A stretch of DNA of 20,781 nucleotides from contig DGEQ01000010.1 of assembly GCA_002386045.1 (NCBI GenBank), positions 1-20,781 of the forward strand. The letters run 5' to 3'. The translations under genes were made by a program, and so were the position numbers. The notes under the pieces were generated by a model. The model was not told the DNA's origin and did not search any database. It worked only from the letters and a program-made list of their open reading frames with translations. Numbering within the stretch: position 1 is the stretch's first letter; each line of letters begins with the position of its first letter. This DNA is from Hungateiclostridiaceae bacterium UBA3922 (GTDB taxonomy: Bacteria > Bacillota > Clostridia > Acetivibrionales > DTU013). Below are positions 1 to 7,468 of the stretch, one piece after another.

Positions 1-361
1 TGAGCACCCACGCCAGCTGGCCGTAGCCCACATCAACTGCACCGACCCTGGATGCCCCGTTTTTGAGCATGCAGTCAGTAAATCCGCCTGTCGACGCTCC
101 TACGTCTATGGCCGTCTTCCCATCCAGCCTGATGCCGAACACCTGTATGGCTTTTTCCAGCTTCAGTCCGCCCCTGCTTACATAGGGCAGCTGGCTTTCC
201 CTGACGACTACTCTTGCGTCAACAGGATACTGAACGCCTGCCTTGTCGGCCTTTTCTCCGTTCACGTACACAATACCGGCCATTATCATGCTCCTGGCCT
301 TTTCGACGCTTTCGGACAGTCCATTCCTGACCAGCAGCATATCAAGTCTTTCTCTTTCCAA
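1..361 (-). CDS. tlyA: TlyA-family rRNA 2'-O-methyltransferase (YqxC), 3' end outside window
   Basis: TlyA proteins methylate 16S/23S rRNA ribose 2'-OH groups and are often annotated as hemolysin A. About 120 N-terminal residues are visible. They show an S4-type RNA-binding domain (residues about 3-63, beginning MERERLDMLLVRNGL), the linker PYVSRGGLKLEKA, and then the start of the FtsJ-like fold with the SAM-binding motif AIDVGASTGGFTDCML. I chose the TTG at 361-359 because a strong GGGAGGG site (373-367) lies 5 nt upstream and the protein then begins exactly as family members do; the ATG at residue 8 would cut into the S4 domain. The gene starts 50 nt after dxs, the usual dxs-tlyA order in Firmicutes, so the two are probably co-transcribed. 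The catalytic C-terminal part lies beyond the left edge. Confidence 0.95.
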   Translation of the reverse strand, partial: MERERLDMLLVRNGLSESVEKARSMIMAGIVYVNGEKADKAGVQYPVDARVVVRESQLPYVSRGGLKLEKAIQVFGIRLDGKTAIDVGASTGGFTDCMLKNGASRVGAVDVGYGQLAWVL

Positions 362-411
362 GAAAACCCTCCCGCTCCAGGCTCATCGCGGCCGTGATCC
401 GGCCGCCTGTC

Positions 412-2310
412 TCAGCCGCGCTTTTCAAGTAACCTGTCAGTCTCCGCGGCGATCGTGACAGGATCCAGCCCGTATTTCCCAAAAAGTTCGTCAATCGATC
501 CGTGGGGTATCGGCCTGTCAGGAAAACCAAAAAGCTTAGATCTCACCAGGATGCCTTTCGTATTGAGCATCTCCAGAACGCTGCTTCCGAAGCCGCCCCG
601 GATGCAGTTGTCCTCAAGTGTCACCAGCGCACCGGTCTTCAAAACGCTGTCAGCGATCAATTGCTCATCGAGGGGCTTTACGAACCTGGCATTTATCACC
701 TCGGCCCGTATGCCCCTTTCTGACAGTGATCCGGCAACCTTCAGCGCAGTTTCCGTCATCCTGCCGACCGCCACGATGGTCACATCTTCGCCTTCCAGTA
801 TCCTGACTCCTTTTCCGGGTTCCACGTCCGCCGCCTGCGCCAGCCTTTCCTTTCCGGTTCCCCGTGGATACCGTATCGCGATGGGCCCGTCATGCTTCAG
901 CACCGCGTAATCCAGCATCTGTATGAACTCATGGTAATCTGCCGGCGCCGCTATCGTCATGTTGGGTATGTGGCTGAGGTATGACAGGTCGTACAGGCCC
1001 TGGTGGGTCTCTCCGTCTTCCCCCACCAGCCCGGCCCTGTCGATGGCAAATACCACGTGAAGATCCTGCAGTGCGGTATCGTGGATTATCTGGTCATATG
1101 AGCGCTGCAGGAAAGTGGAATATACGGCAACGACAGGCTTCAGTCCGCCTTTTGCGAGCCCGGCCGCAAAAGTCACCGCGTGCTGTTCGGCAATGCCGAC
1201 GTCAAAAAACCTGTCCGGGTAGGCCTTTGAAAAGTTGTCCAGCCCGGTCCCGAGAGGCATGGCCGCAGTGATCGCCACGAGCTTCGGTTCCATGGCAGCC
1301 AGTTCCACCAGGCGCCTGCCAAAAACATCGGAGTACGTGGGGCCGTTATTTGCCCTGACCTCGCCTGTTTCGATCTCGAACGGCGAAATACTGTGGAATT
1401 CCTGGGGCTTGTTTTCCGCGGCGCCGTATCCCCTGCCCTTTTGTGTCTTGACATGTATCAACACGGGCCCTTTCATACCTTTTGCATTTGAGAACACTTT
1501 TATCAGTTCGGCTATATCATGCCCGTCGATCGGCCCCAGGTACCTGATCCCCAGTTCTTCGAAAATGATGCCGGGGGTCACTATGTATTTTATCGTACCC
1601 TTGGCCCTGTCCAGGACGCGAACGGCTTTTTTGCCTATTGCCGGCAGCCTGTTCAGGAAAGTGTTGAAGTCGTCCCTCGCCTTATAGTAAAGAGGCTGGG
1701 TCCTTATCTTGCTGAGATACTTCGAAAAACCGCCCACGTTCTTGCTTATGGACATCCCGTTGTCATTGAGGATAATGATCATGTTATTTGGAGAACGTCC
1801 GACATCATTCAGCGCTTCGAATGCCATGCCGCCTGTCATCGCTCCGTCGCCTATGACAGCTACCACATGATAATCCTCGTTCAGCAGATCCCTGGCCCTG
1901 GCATAGCCCAGCGCAGCTGACACGGAGGTGCTGCTGTGTCCCGTATCAAAGCAGTCATATTCGCTTTCGCTGCATTTCGGGAATCCGGATATTCCGTCCA
2001 GCCGGCGCAATGTTTCGAACTTGTCCCTGCGGCCTGTGATTATCTTGTGTACGTATGACTGATGCCCTACATCCCAGATTATCTTGTCCCGCGGAGTCGT
2101 GAATACCTTGTGCAGCGCAAGCGTAAGTTCGACCACGCCCAGATTTGACGCCAGATGACCTCCGGTCACAGATACCCTTTCGATCAGGAAACTCCTGATC
2201 TCTCCGGCGAGTTTTTCCAGCCCGGCAATATCCAGCCTGCGGATATCTTCCGGGGATCCTATTGTGTCAAGCAAATATGCTTCATTTCTTCCTTCTGCCA
2301 TTGCCTGCAT
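412..2310 (-). CDS. dxs: 1-deoxy-D-xylulose-5-phosphate synthase
   Basis: DXS condenses pyruvate and glyceraldehyde 3-phosphate in a thiamine-diphosphate-dependent reaction, the first step of the MEP isoprenoid pathway. The 632-residue length is normal. Visible motifs, numbered from the ATG at 2310, are GHQSYVHKI (82-90), GHSSTSVSAALG (124-135), the ThDP/Mg motif GDG (154-156) with the matching N-D-N (182-184), and the transketolase-type catalytic Glu in DVGIAEQHAV (E375). The start is uncertain: the ATG at 2310 has a purine-rich stretch too close to it, whereas the ATG at 2301 has AAAGGGA at better spacing. Both overlap the end of the upstream membrane-protein gene by about 20-30 nt, suggesting translational coupling. 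With ispA on the other side of the non-coding RNA, the cluster holds an early and a later isoprenoid enzyme. Confidence 0.97.
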   Translation of the reverse strand: MQAMAEGRNEAYLLDTIGSPEDIRRLDIAGLEKLAGEIRSFLIERVSVTGGHLASNLGVVELTLALHKVFTTPRDKIIWDVGHQSYVHKIITGRRDKFETLRRLDGISGFPKCSESEYDCFDTGHSSTSVSAALGYARARDLLNEDYHVVAVIGDGAMTGGMAFEALNDVGRSPNNMIIILNDNGMSISKNVGGFSKYLSKIRTQPLYYKARDDFNTFLNRLPAIGKKAVRVLDRAKGTIKYIVTPGIIFEELGIRYLGPIDGHDIAELIKVFSNAKGMKGPVLIHVKTQKGRGYGAAENKPQEFHSISPFEIETGEVRANNGPTYSDVFGRRLVELAAMEPKLVAITAAMPLGTGLDNFSKAYPDRFFDVGIAEQHAVTFAAGLAKGGLKPVVAVYSTFLQRSYDQIIHDTALQDLHVVFAIDRAGLVGEDGETHQGLYDLSYLSHIPNMTIAAPADYHEFIQMLDYAVLKHDGPIAIRYPRGTGKERLAQAADVEPGKGVRILEGEDVTIVAVGRMTETALKVAGSLSERGIRAEVINARFVKPLDEQLIADSVLKTGALVTLEDNCIRGGFGSSVLEMLNTKGILVRSKLFGFPDRPIPHGSIDELFGKYGLDPVTIAAETDRLLEKRG

Positions 2311-2923
2311 TCCCTTTGCGCCGTAAAAATCGTGTTCTGCTCTGCACGAAATGTATTAAAGTACCTACCTTGTATATTATATAATTGCTGTTATGCAAAG
2401 CAATTATTTTGCCGAATGCTTTCCCGCCCACAGTCAGCGCGGTGATCATGCCGGTAACGACCAGTTCGACCGCCGTTAATCTTCCGGCATTGCCGATAAG
2501 CCTGAAAATGAGATATGCGCCCGCGGCTCCGCTGATGATGCCGCAGATATCGCCGATCACGTCGTTGCAGACATTGGATACCTTGTCCGCATTACGGATC
2601 AGTCTTATAGCCTGCTTCGCTCCATACAGTTTCTTGGACGCCATTGCATGGAAAGGCGCCTCCTCTGCGGCGGTAACGGCCGTACCGATCGTATCGAATA
2701 TGATGTTGACGAATATGATGACAAGGATGACCAGAAATGCCGTAAGGATGCCTGCTTCCTTCAGCACATCCGATGAAGCGGCGGTAAGTATGATCGATAT
2801 AAAAAAAGATAAAACGGTAACTGTCAGGATCCAGATCCTGTTGCTGCCATTAAGGCCGGCGTTCCGCGGCGATCTGGGCCTGGCCTTCTTCTCCCCGGCG
2901 GGACGCCTGTGATTGTCTTCCAA
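2282..2923 (-). CDS. oapA: OLE-associated membrane protein OapA-like
   Basis: This 213-residue protein is identified mainly by position, directly downstream of the OLE-type RNA and upstream of dxs, and by architecture. A basic N-terminal tail precedes four predicted transmembrane segments (about 30-49, 58-83, 121-142, 149-176), and a very basic C-terminus follows (RTRFLRRKG...GRRKK), suited to RNA contact. An acidic D-x-x-x-D pair (D121, D125, in NDVIGD) sits at the start of the third membrane segment. In B. halodurans OapA, as I recall, an Asp pair with the same spacing is essential for function. The central part (EEAPFHAM...AKQAIRLIRNADKV) weakly resembles DUF21/CNNM-type Mg2+ transport proteins. 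The start is TTG; of two adjacent TTGs, the one at 2923 has the better spacing from GGAGGAG (2935-2929). The 3' end overlaps dxs. The family call is firm from context, but sequence identity was not checked. Confidence 0.85.
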   Translation of the reverse strand: MEDNHRRPAGEKKARPRSPRNAGLNGSNRIWILTVTVLSFFISIILTAASSDVLKEAGILTAFLVILVIIFVNIIFDTIGTAVTAAEEAPFHAMASKKLYGAKQAIRLIRNADKVSNVCNDVIGDICGIISGAAGAYLIFRLIGNAGRLTAVELVVTGMITALTVGGKAFGKIIALHNSNYIIYKVGTLIHFVQSRTRFLRRKGNAGNGRRKK

Positions 2924-2970
2924 CAAAACTCCTCCGTGCTCTTATGTATGGTTGATAATTAAAGCTTTAC

Positions 2971-3619
2971 GGGTGGCAATATGCTGAGTTAATTTTGCGG
3001 CTTAGGTCAGGCAGGATTTCCCCTGCAGATACCGGAATGTCGCCATCCCGGCGGTTTCCCTTTAAACCCGCAGCTGCCGTGTTGCCGGCGGCAGAGCCTG
3101 ATCACCACTTAGTCCACACTGCAATCCTCAGCATATCTCTCCGGGAACAGTCTAGGGGTTTTCCCCGACAGTCTGTCCGCTTCCTAGCCTCTTTTGCAAG
3201 TAGGGTTTCAAACAGCAATAATGCACTCATACCGGCCAGTATTCATGCATCTGATCCGTTATCCACCATACCCACTCAAGGCAGGCTACGCTGTTCGCAG
3301 CACACGAAGTACCGCATAACAGGTTTAATCCCTGATCGTAGTCGAATGCGGTCTCATCCCTCCTATGCCGGCGGCACGAAGCCCACGGCCTTCGGAGTTC
3401 ATGACCTTCATTTCTTCCACAAGTCAGGGTCTCCACGGTAAAGGGGTCAACGCCTGCATGCCATTGCAGATCGCCCCTGAACCTTAACTCCCAGCATCAG
3501 CCCACCGCTGGGCGCAGCAAGCCGACACAAGGAACTTCATCGATATGCCCTTCGACGGATTTTTAGGCCCGTCCTGAGAAGCGGCAGTACTGACTAGAAT
3601 ACTGCGCCACCCTGTCTGC
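2971..3619 (-). ncRNA. ole: OLE RNA (Ornate, Large, Extremophilic RNA)
   Basis: This stretch has no credible gene on either strand but is dense with RNA helices. Examples are GCAGTA/TACTGC (3605-3600 with 3589-3584), CCCAGC/GCTGGG around 3490-3515, AGGGG/CCCCT enclosing a CTGCA/TGCAG hairpin near 3440-3480, and ACCGCAT/ATGCGGT (3352-3346 with 3317-3311) enclosing CAGG-GATTAAA-CCTG. Others are GGGG-AAAA-CCCC near 3155-3166, CTGCCG/CGGCAG (3094-3089 with 3079-3074) and GCAGG/CCTGC near 3010-3025. A 7-bp pairing joins the two ends (3612-3606 with 2977-2971). A promoter lies just upstream. Length of about 600-650 nt, the neighbours ispA and dxs, and the adjacent OapA-like gene are the hallmarks of OLE RNA, a membrane-associated RNP RNA of extremophilic and anaerobic Firmicutes (Rfam OLE family). 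The 5' end is set from the promoter and the 3' end from the terminal pairing; both are approximate. No intrinsic terminator follows, so the primary transcript may continue into oapA-dxs. Confidence 0.92.
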
Positions 3620-3625
3620 AAACCT

Positions 3626-3654
3626 ATTATAGCATATATCGCACGACCTATAAA
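3626..3654 (-). promoter_or_regulatory. Sigma-A-type promoter of the OLE RNA, extended -10
   Basis: On the minus strand a perfect -10 TATAAT (3631-3626) is preceded by TGC, an extended -10. A weaker -35 TTTATA (3654-3649) lies 17 nt further upstream. The predicted start point is near 3619, about 7 nt before the 5' arm of the helix that closes the RNA. This would let the RNA be made independently of the nusB-ispA transcript. Confidence 0.75.
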
Positions 3655-3788
3655 GGACCGCCGGGTCGCGAATCAGGGTAGCCGGTCCGGAATTCGGGCG
3701 TTATGTCACGGTATCTTGTTTTTGCTCTTCCGCAACGACGCACTTTCACGGACCGTCCTGTATGCTGCCTGCTGTGAGAACCGATCTC
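3655..3788 (-). other. Spacer between ispA and the OLE promoter
   Basis: About 135 nt with no coding signal. A short inverted repeat TGAGA/TCTCA begins at the ispA stop codon but has no U-tract, so it is not a convincing terminator. I see nothing else here. Confidence 0.5.
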
Positions 3789-4691
3789 TCAGTTGTCCCT
3801 TTCCTTTATGAAAAATGCCAGATCCCGGAGGAAGCCGGCTTTTTCACCGAAACATCCCAGCGCTTCCACGGCTGTCGATACGGATCCATCCAGCAGTTGC
3901 ACCGCTTTTTCGAGCCCGTGCACGGATACATATGTGTTTTTCCCTGACACGGCATCCTTGCCCGACGTTTTGCCCATCCGGTCGAGGCTGCCCTCGACGT
4001 CCATGATATCGTCCTTTATCTGGAATGCAAGGCCGATATTTTCGGCATACTCCGCCAAGGCTTCATATCCCTGCTCCGACGCTCCGCCTATGCATGCTCC
4101 GGCAAGTACCGCAGCCCTGATAAGCGCGCCCGTCTTGCACCTGTGCATGTATTCAAGGGTCTCACCGGAAAGTTCGCGTCCTTCGTAACTGATGTCCAGC
4201 GTCTGTCCGCGTATCATGCCTTCGGCACCGGAGCCGGCGGCGATGACATCCATGGCCCTGACAAAGGACCGCAGATCCCCTTCCTTTTTCATTATATGGG
4301 AGATCATGACCTCGTATGCCCGGTTGAGAAGCGCGTCTCCGGCCAGTATCGCCATCGCTTCGCCGAATACCCTGTGGTTCGACGGCATCCCTCGCCTGTA
4401 ATCGTCGTTATCCATGGCAGGCAGGTCATCGTGGATGAGGGAATACGTATGTATCATCTCAATGGCGCATGCGAAGGGAAGCACATCATTCCTGCTCCCA
4501 CCAAGCATATCACACACCGCGAGCGCCAGTACCGGCCTGAGCCTTTTCCCGCCTGCCGCAAGGCTGTACTTCATCGCGTTGAATATTTCAGACCCGGGTT
4601 TGTCATCCGTTGCAACGCAGTCATCGAGCGCATTGTTTACGATATTGACATACTCGTCGTATTTTTCCCTGAATGTATTCGTTCCGTCCAT
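3789..4691 (-). CDS. ispA: Farnesyl diphosphate synthase (polyprenyl synthetase family)
   Basis: This enzyme condenses isopentenyl diphosphate with allylic diphosphates to make C15 (possibly C20) precursors for undecaprenol, quinones and other membrane lipids. The 300-residue protein has GGKRLRP (48-54), the first Asp-rich motif DDLPAMD (88-94) and the second, DDIMD (227-231), all intact. The DDxxxxD spacing and a Tyr five residues before the first motif fit bacterial short-chain (farnesyl) synthases. I chose the ATG at 4691 because AAGGTG sits just upstream; a GTG at 4697 is the alternative. It starts 23 nt after xseB, the same order as in Bacillus. The OLE-type RNA follows 170 nt later. Confidence 0.95.
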   Translation of the reverse strand: MDGTNTFREKYDEYVNIVNNALDDCVATDDKPGSEIFNAMKYSLAAGGKRLRPVLALAVCDMLGGSRNDVLPFACAIEMIHTYSLIHDDLPAMDNDDYRRGMPSNHRVFGEAMAILAGDALLNRAYEVMISHIMKKEGDLRSFVRAMDVIAAGSGAEGMIRGQTLDISYEGRELSGETLEYMHRCKTGALIRAAVLAGACIGGASEQGYEALAEYAENIGLAFQIKDDIMDVEGSLDRMGKTSGKDAVSGKNTYVSVHGLEKAVQLLDGSVSTAVEALGCFGEKAGFLRDLAFFIKERDN

Positions 4692-4714
4692 CGTCACCTT
4701 CCGTCCCGGCTCTT

Positions 4715-4954
4715 TTACCGTCCCTGGTCCAGTTCGGGCAGTTCCTTCTCGACCACGCCGTTTTCTCCCTCGATAAGCATCGTTATGCTGCGCTCCGCCT
4801 CATCGAGCTTTTTGCTGCAATACTTCGTGAGCTCGACGCCCCTGCGGAAACAGCTTATCGATTCGTCCAGCGTCAGTTCGCCCTTCTCAAGCTTCTTCAC
4901 GATCTCCTCGAGTTCAGCTATCGCCTGTTCAAAAGTAAGTTCGGTACTATCCAT
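4715..4954 (-). CDS. xseB: Exodeoxyribonuclease VII small subunit
   Basis: XseB is the small subunit of exonuclease VII; several copies bind the large subunit to form the active single-strand-specific nuclease. The 79-residue product has the typical pattern FEQAIAELEEIVKKLEKGEL followed by LDESISCFRRGVELTKYC, two helices forming a coiled hairpin. The ATG at 4954 is preceded by GAGGAGG at 6-nt spacing and overlaps the end of xseA by 8 nt, which favours coupled, balanced synthesis of the two subunits. A longer reading frame upstream (to 4990) has no such site and does not resemble the family. Confidence 0.96.
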   Translation of the reverse strand: MDSTELTFEQAIAELEEIVKKLEKGELTLDESISCFRRGVELTKYCSKKLDEAERSITMLIEGENGVVEKELPELDQGR

Positions 4955-6182
4955 TTGCATCCTCCTCGATACTGTCGACGGTGCAGCCAAGTTTCCCGTC
5001 CGTCAGGCGTATTTCCAGCCTGTCCCCTACTTTGACGGCATGCACGGACTTGACCAGGTGGCCGTCCTCCAACGACTTTGTTATGCTGTAGCCTCTGGCC
5101 AGCGATTTCAGCGGGCTCAGCGAGTCGAGCGTCGCCGCCAGAAGCGACAGCCTGTTCCTGTAACTGGTGTTCAGCGCCGACAGTGCCTTCTGCATGTATT
5201 TTTTCTGTACATCGAGCAGCATCCTTTCCTGGTAGATCCTGTTCAGCGGCTGCCTGAAAGCGACGCTGCCCTCTATCTTTCTGAGCAGCAGCCTTTCCAT
5301 TTCCGTCTTTTTCATGATCGCATTCCTGAGGCGAAGTTTCAGGCTGTCGAGCTTGTTCTCCACCACCGCCCTTTCGGGCATGACGATCTCCGCCGCTGCA
5401 GACGGCGTAGGAGCCCGCACATCGGCGACAAAGTCGGCGATGGTGTAGTCCGTTTCGTGTCCGACGGCTGAAATCACGGGTATCCGTGATTCATAGATGC
5501 TCCTTGCGACGATCTCTTCATTGAACGGCCAAAGATCCTCCAGCGAACCTCCGCCCCGCGCCACTATTATCACATCCACATTCCCGAGCTCGTTGAGCCT
5601 GCGCACGGCGGCCGCTATCTGGCCTGCAGCTTCTTCTCCCTGGACCTGGACCGGGTAGAGCTTGAGATCGACATTGTAAAACCTTCTGCTGAGCACATTG
5701 ATGATATCCCTGATCACCGCTCCTGTCGAGGAGGTCACGACACCTATCGCCCTCGGCAGATACGGCAGTTTCTTCTTTTTTGACGCATCGAACAGTCCCT
5801 CTGCCTCGAGTTTCTTTTTCAGCTTCTCAAAAGCCACGTAAAGAGCTCCGATCCCGTCCGGCTGCATCTCTTCGGCATATAGCTGGTACTGGCCGTCACG
5901 CTCGAACACGGAGATATATCCCCTGATTATGACCTTCATGCCATCCTCCGGCATAAAGGCCAGCAATGAAGCGTTCGACCTGAACATCACGCATTTCAGC
6001 AGTGTCTTTTCGTCCTTGAGGGTAAAATAGAAATGCCCGGAATAATGGTTCTTGAAGTTGGATATCTCACCCCTGACCCATAGCCCGGAAAGTATGACAT
6101 CTCTCGATATCAGGTCCCTGATATATCTGTTTACCTCGGAAACAGTCAGAATATTCGTCCCTGTCTTCATGTCAGCAACCAT
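4947..6182 (-). CDS. xseA: Exodeoxyribonuclease VII large subunit
   Basis: XseA carries the catalytic activity of exonuclease VII, which degrades single-stranded DNA into acid-soluble oligonucleotides. The 411-residue protein has an N-terminal OB-fold domain (about 8-105, including LWVRGEISNFK and GHFYFTLKD). The catalytic core follows, with GVVTSSTGA (147-155), RGGGSLEDLWPFN (209-221), AVGHETD (239-245) and RAPTPSAAAE (256-265), then a coiled-coil C-terminus. I chose the ATG at 6182 (MVADMKTG) because GGGAG lies 5 nt upstream; it overlaps the end of nusB by 11 nt. The ATG at 6170 would also give a complete family protein but has no well-placed ribosome site. Unlike in B. subtilis, no folD separates it from nusB. 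Confidence 0.96.
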   Translation of the reverse strand: MVADMKTGTNILTVSEVNRYIRDLISRDVILSGLWVRGEISNFKNHYSGHFYFTLKDEKTLLKCVMFRSNASLLAFMPEDGMKVIIRGYISVFERDGQYQLYAEEMQPDGIGALYVAFEKLKKKLEAEGLFDASKKKKLPYLPRAIGVVTSSTGAVIRDIINVLSRRFYNVDLKLYPVQVQGEEAAGQIAAAVRRLNELGNVDVIIVARGGGSLEDLWPFNEEIVARSIYESRIPVISAVGHETDYTIADFVADVRAPTPSAAAEIVMPERAVVENKLDSLKLRLRNAIMKKTEMERLLLRKIEGSVAFRQPLNRIYQERMLLDVQKKYMQKALSALNTSYRNRLSLLAATLDSLSPLKSLARGYSITKSLEDGHLVKSVHAVKVGDRLEIRLTDGKLGCTVDSIEEDANG

Positions 6183-6600
6183 CTTTACTCCCGTCACCAG
6201 TTTTAACATCCGATAATTTGCTGAGTATGCCGTTGATGAATGAACCGGCGTCTTCGCTGCTGTATTTCTTCGCCAGTTCGACAGCTTCATTGACCGATAC
6301 GCTGAACGGTATGTCATCCCTGAAACAGATCTCGTAAATACTGAGTTTCAGTATCGACAGGTCTATCTTGGATATCCTCGTGATCTTCCAGCCCCTGGAA
6401 TACTTCTGTATTATGCCGGTGATATGGTCCGTGTTTCCGGACACTCCATAAATGATATCTTTTATATAGGCAGCATCGTTTTCCGAAACAGGGTTGTGTT
6501 CAAAGAATATCTTCAGTTGGGTATCGATGTCGTCCTTTTGTATCTCCATCTGGTACAAGAGCTTCATTGCCATCTCCCTGGCTGCTCTTCTTCCCATCAT
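6172..6600 (-). CDS. nusB: Transcription antitermination factor NusB
   Basis: NusB binds boxA RNA with NusE/S10 and supports rRNA transcription antitermination. The protein is 142 residues, all-helical in prediction. It has the N-terminal RRAAREMAMKLLYQMEIQ, the middle GWKITRISKIDLSILKLSIYE and the conserved SVNEAVELAKKYSSEDAGSFINGIL near the C-terminus, all family hallmarks. Two adjacent ATG codons (6600 and 6597) follow AAGGAGG at spacings of 4 and 7 nt, so the second may be the real start. The gene is 33 nt after the DUF2273 gene and overlaps xseA at its 3' end, so it belongs to one transcription unit running to ispA. Confidence 0.96.
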   Translation of the reverse strand: MMGRRAAREMAMKLLYQMEIQKDDIDTQLKIFFEHNPVSENDAAYIKDIIYGVSGNTDHITGIIQKYSRGWKITRISKIDLSILKLSIYEICFRDDIPFSVSVNEAVELAKKYSSEDAGSFINGILSKLSDVKTGDGSKDGC

Positions 6601-6633
6601 CCATCCTCCTTCTCGTTGCCGGATACTGCTCCT

Positions 6634-6864
6634 TCATCGATATGTGCCTGGTGGCAGGACTCTGTCAAGGAGGTTTTTTATATAGTTTTTATCTTCATGC
6701 ATCTTTTTCCCGATATAATAACCCACTCCGGTCAGTATTGCAATAAAAAGCACCCTGAAAAACCCGATCAGCAATATGAGTATCGCAAGCAAAAGGCCTG
6801 CGGCCGCTCCTATCACAGCGCCACGGTGTTCTTTATAAAAAGCCAGGATCTTTTCTGTATCCAC
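6634..6864 (-). CDS. Small DUF2273 membrane protein
   Basis: A 76-residue protein beginning VDTEKILAFYKEHRGAV, followed by two closely spaced hydrophobic stretches (GAAAGLLLAILILLIGF and RVLFIAILTGVGYYIGK) and a charged tail. This is the DUF2273 pattern. These proteins are encoded with amaP and asp23 in Firmicutes, for example in the staphylococcal asp23 operon, and are thought to be part of an envelope-associated Asp23 complex; their own activity is unknown. The GTG at 6864 was chosen because AAGGAGG lies 8 nt upstream. It starts 13 nt after amaP. Confidence 0.88.
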   Translation of the reverse strand: MDTEKILAFYKEHRGAVIGAAAGLLLAILILLIGFFRVLFIAILTGVGYYIGKKMHEDKNYIKNLLDRVLPPGTYR

Positions 6865-6877
6865 GGTATTATCCTCC

Positions 6878-7438
6878 TTATTCCACCCTGGGTTTGTATG
6901 TGATACCGGAGTAGATATTGTCAACTATGACCTTTACTGATTCGACCCGGACGCCTGCAGTATCCTCGACTGATTTTTTCACCCGCTGCTGGACGTCCTC
7001 GGTTATGGCGGGAATGCTCATTTCTGGCATCACTACCAGTCTGCTCTCTATTTCGACTCCGTTATCAGTTTTTCTGACCATGGTCTTGGAATCCCTGACA
7101 CCGTTGGTCTTCCTGGATGCGTTTATAGCGATGTTCTCGATGGAATTGAGTGAGATCAGTATTTCCCCGATCTCAGTCTGCTTACCGACGGCCTTTTTGT
7201 CTTTGTTGCTCCTGACGCCGGACAGCAGGAACATTATGCTCAGGGCGAAGAACACAAGTGCCGTGGCGAACACTGCTATCCTCAGCCCCGTTGCGTTGTC
7301 TGTCGAAATCGCATCGATTACTTGCTCAGAGATAGCCACGTATGCGTCCGGCCTGATCGCCACGTACATGGCGAATGCCGAAAACACGGCAAGGCAGAAT
7401 GCATATATCGCCAATAGTGTCCTGAAAAAGATCTTCAT
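6878..7438 (-). CDS. amaP: Alkaline shock response membrane anchor protein AmaP
   Basis: AmaP anchors Asp23 to the membrane. The 186-residue protein has two transmembrane helices: residues about 4-26 (FFRTLLAIYAFCLAVFSAF) and about 60-80 (VFATALVFFALSIMFLLSG). A cytoplasmic Asp23-like domain follows, with SIENIAINASRK and the repeat-like VQQRVKKSVEDTAGVRVESV. The ATG at 7438 follows AAAGGTGG at 8-nt spacing. Here amaP is separated from asp23 by a terminator and a long structured leader, so the partners may be set at different levels. The ribosome binding site can pair with an upstream CCTTT. Confidence 0.88.
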   Translation of the reverse strand: MKIFFRTLLAIYAFCLAVFSAFAMYVAIRPDAYVAISEQVIDAISTDNATGLRIAVFATALVFFALSIMFLLSGVRSNKDKKAVGKQTEIGEILISLNSIENIAINASRKTNGVRDSKTMVRKTDNGVEIESRLVVMPEMSIPAITEDVQQRVKKSVEDTAGVRVESVKVIVDNIYSGITYKPRVE

Positions 7439-7468
7439 TTGTTGAACCACCTTTCTGCAGAAAAGGGT

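Noticed and set aside
2995..3441. Plus-strand 148-codon frame and minus-strand 69-codon frame within the gap
   Set aside because: Both fall in the OLE-type RNA. They have no ribosome site, and the helices explain the sequence better.
2927..3788. Group II intron, rRNA fragment or riboswitch as the explanation of the gap
   Set aside because: There is no reverse transcriptase, no intron domain V or rRNA sequence that I recognise, and the length is far beyond a riboswitch. OLE RNA fits position, size and partner gene.
4143..5471. A 442-codon open frame on the plus strand
   Set aside because: It is antisense to ispA, xseB and xseA, all well supported. The product is a His/Arg/Phe-rich shadow translation.
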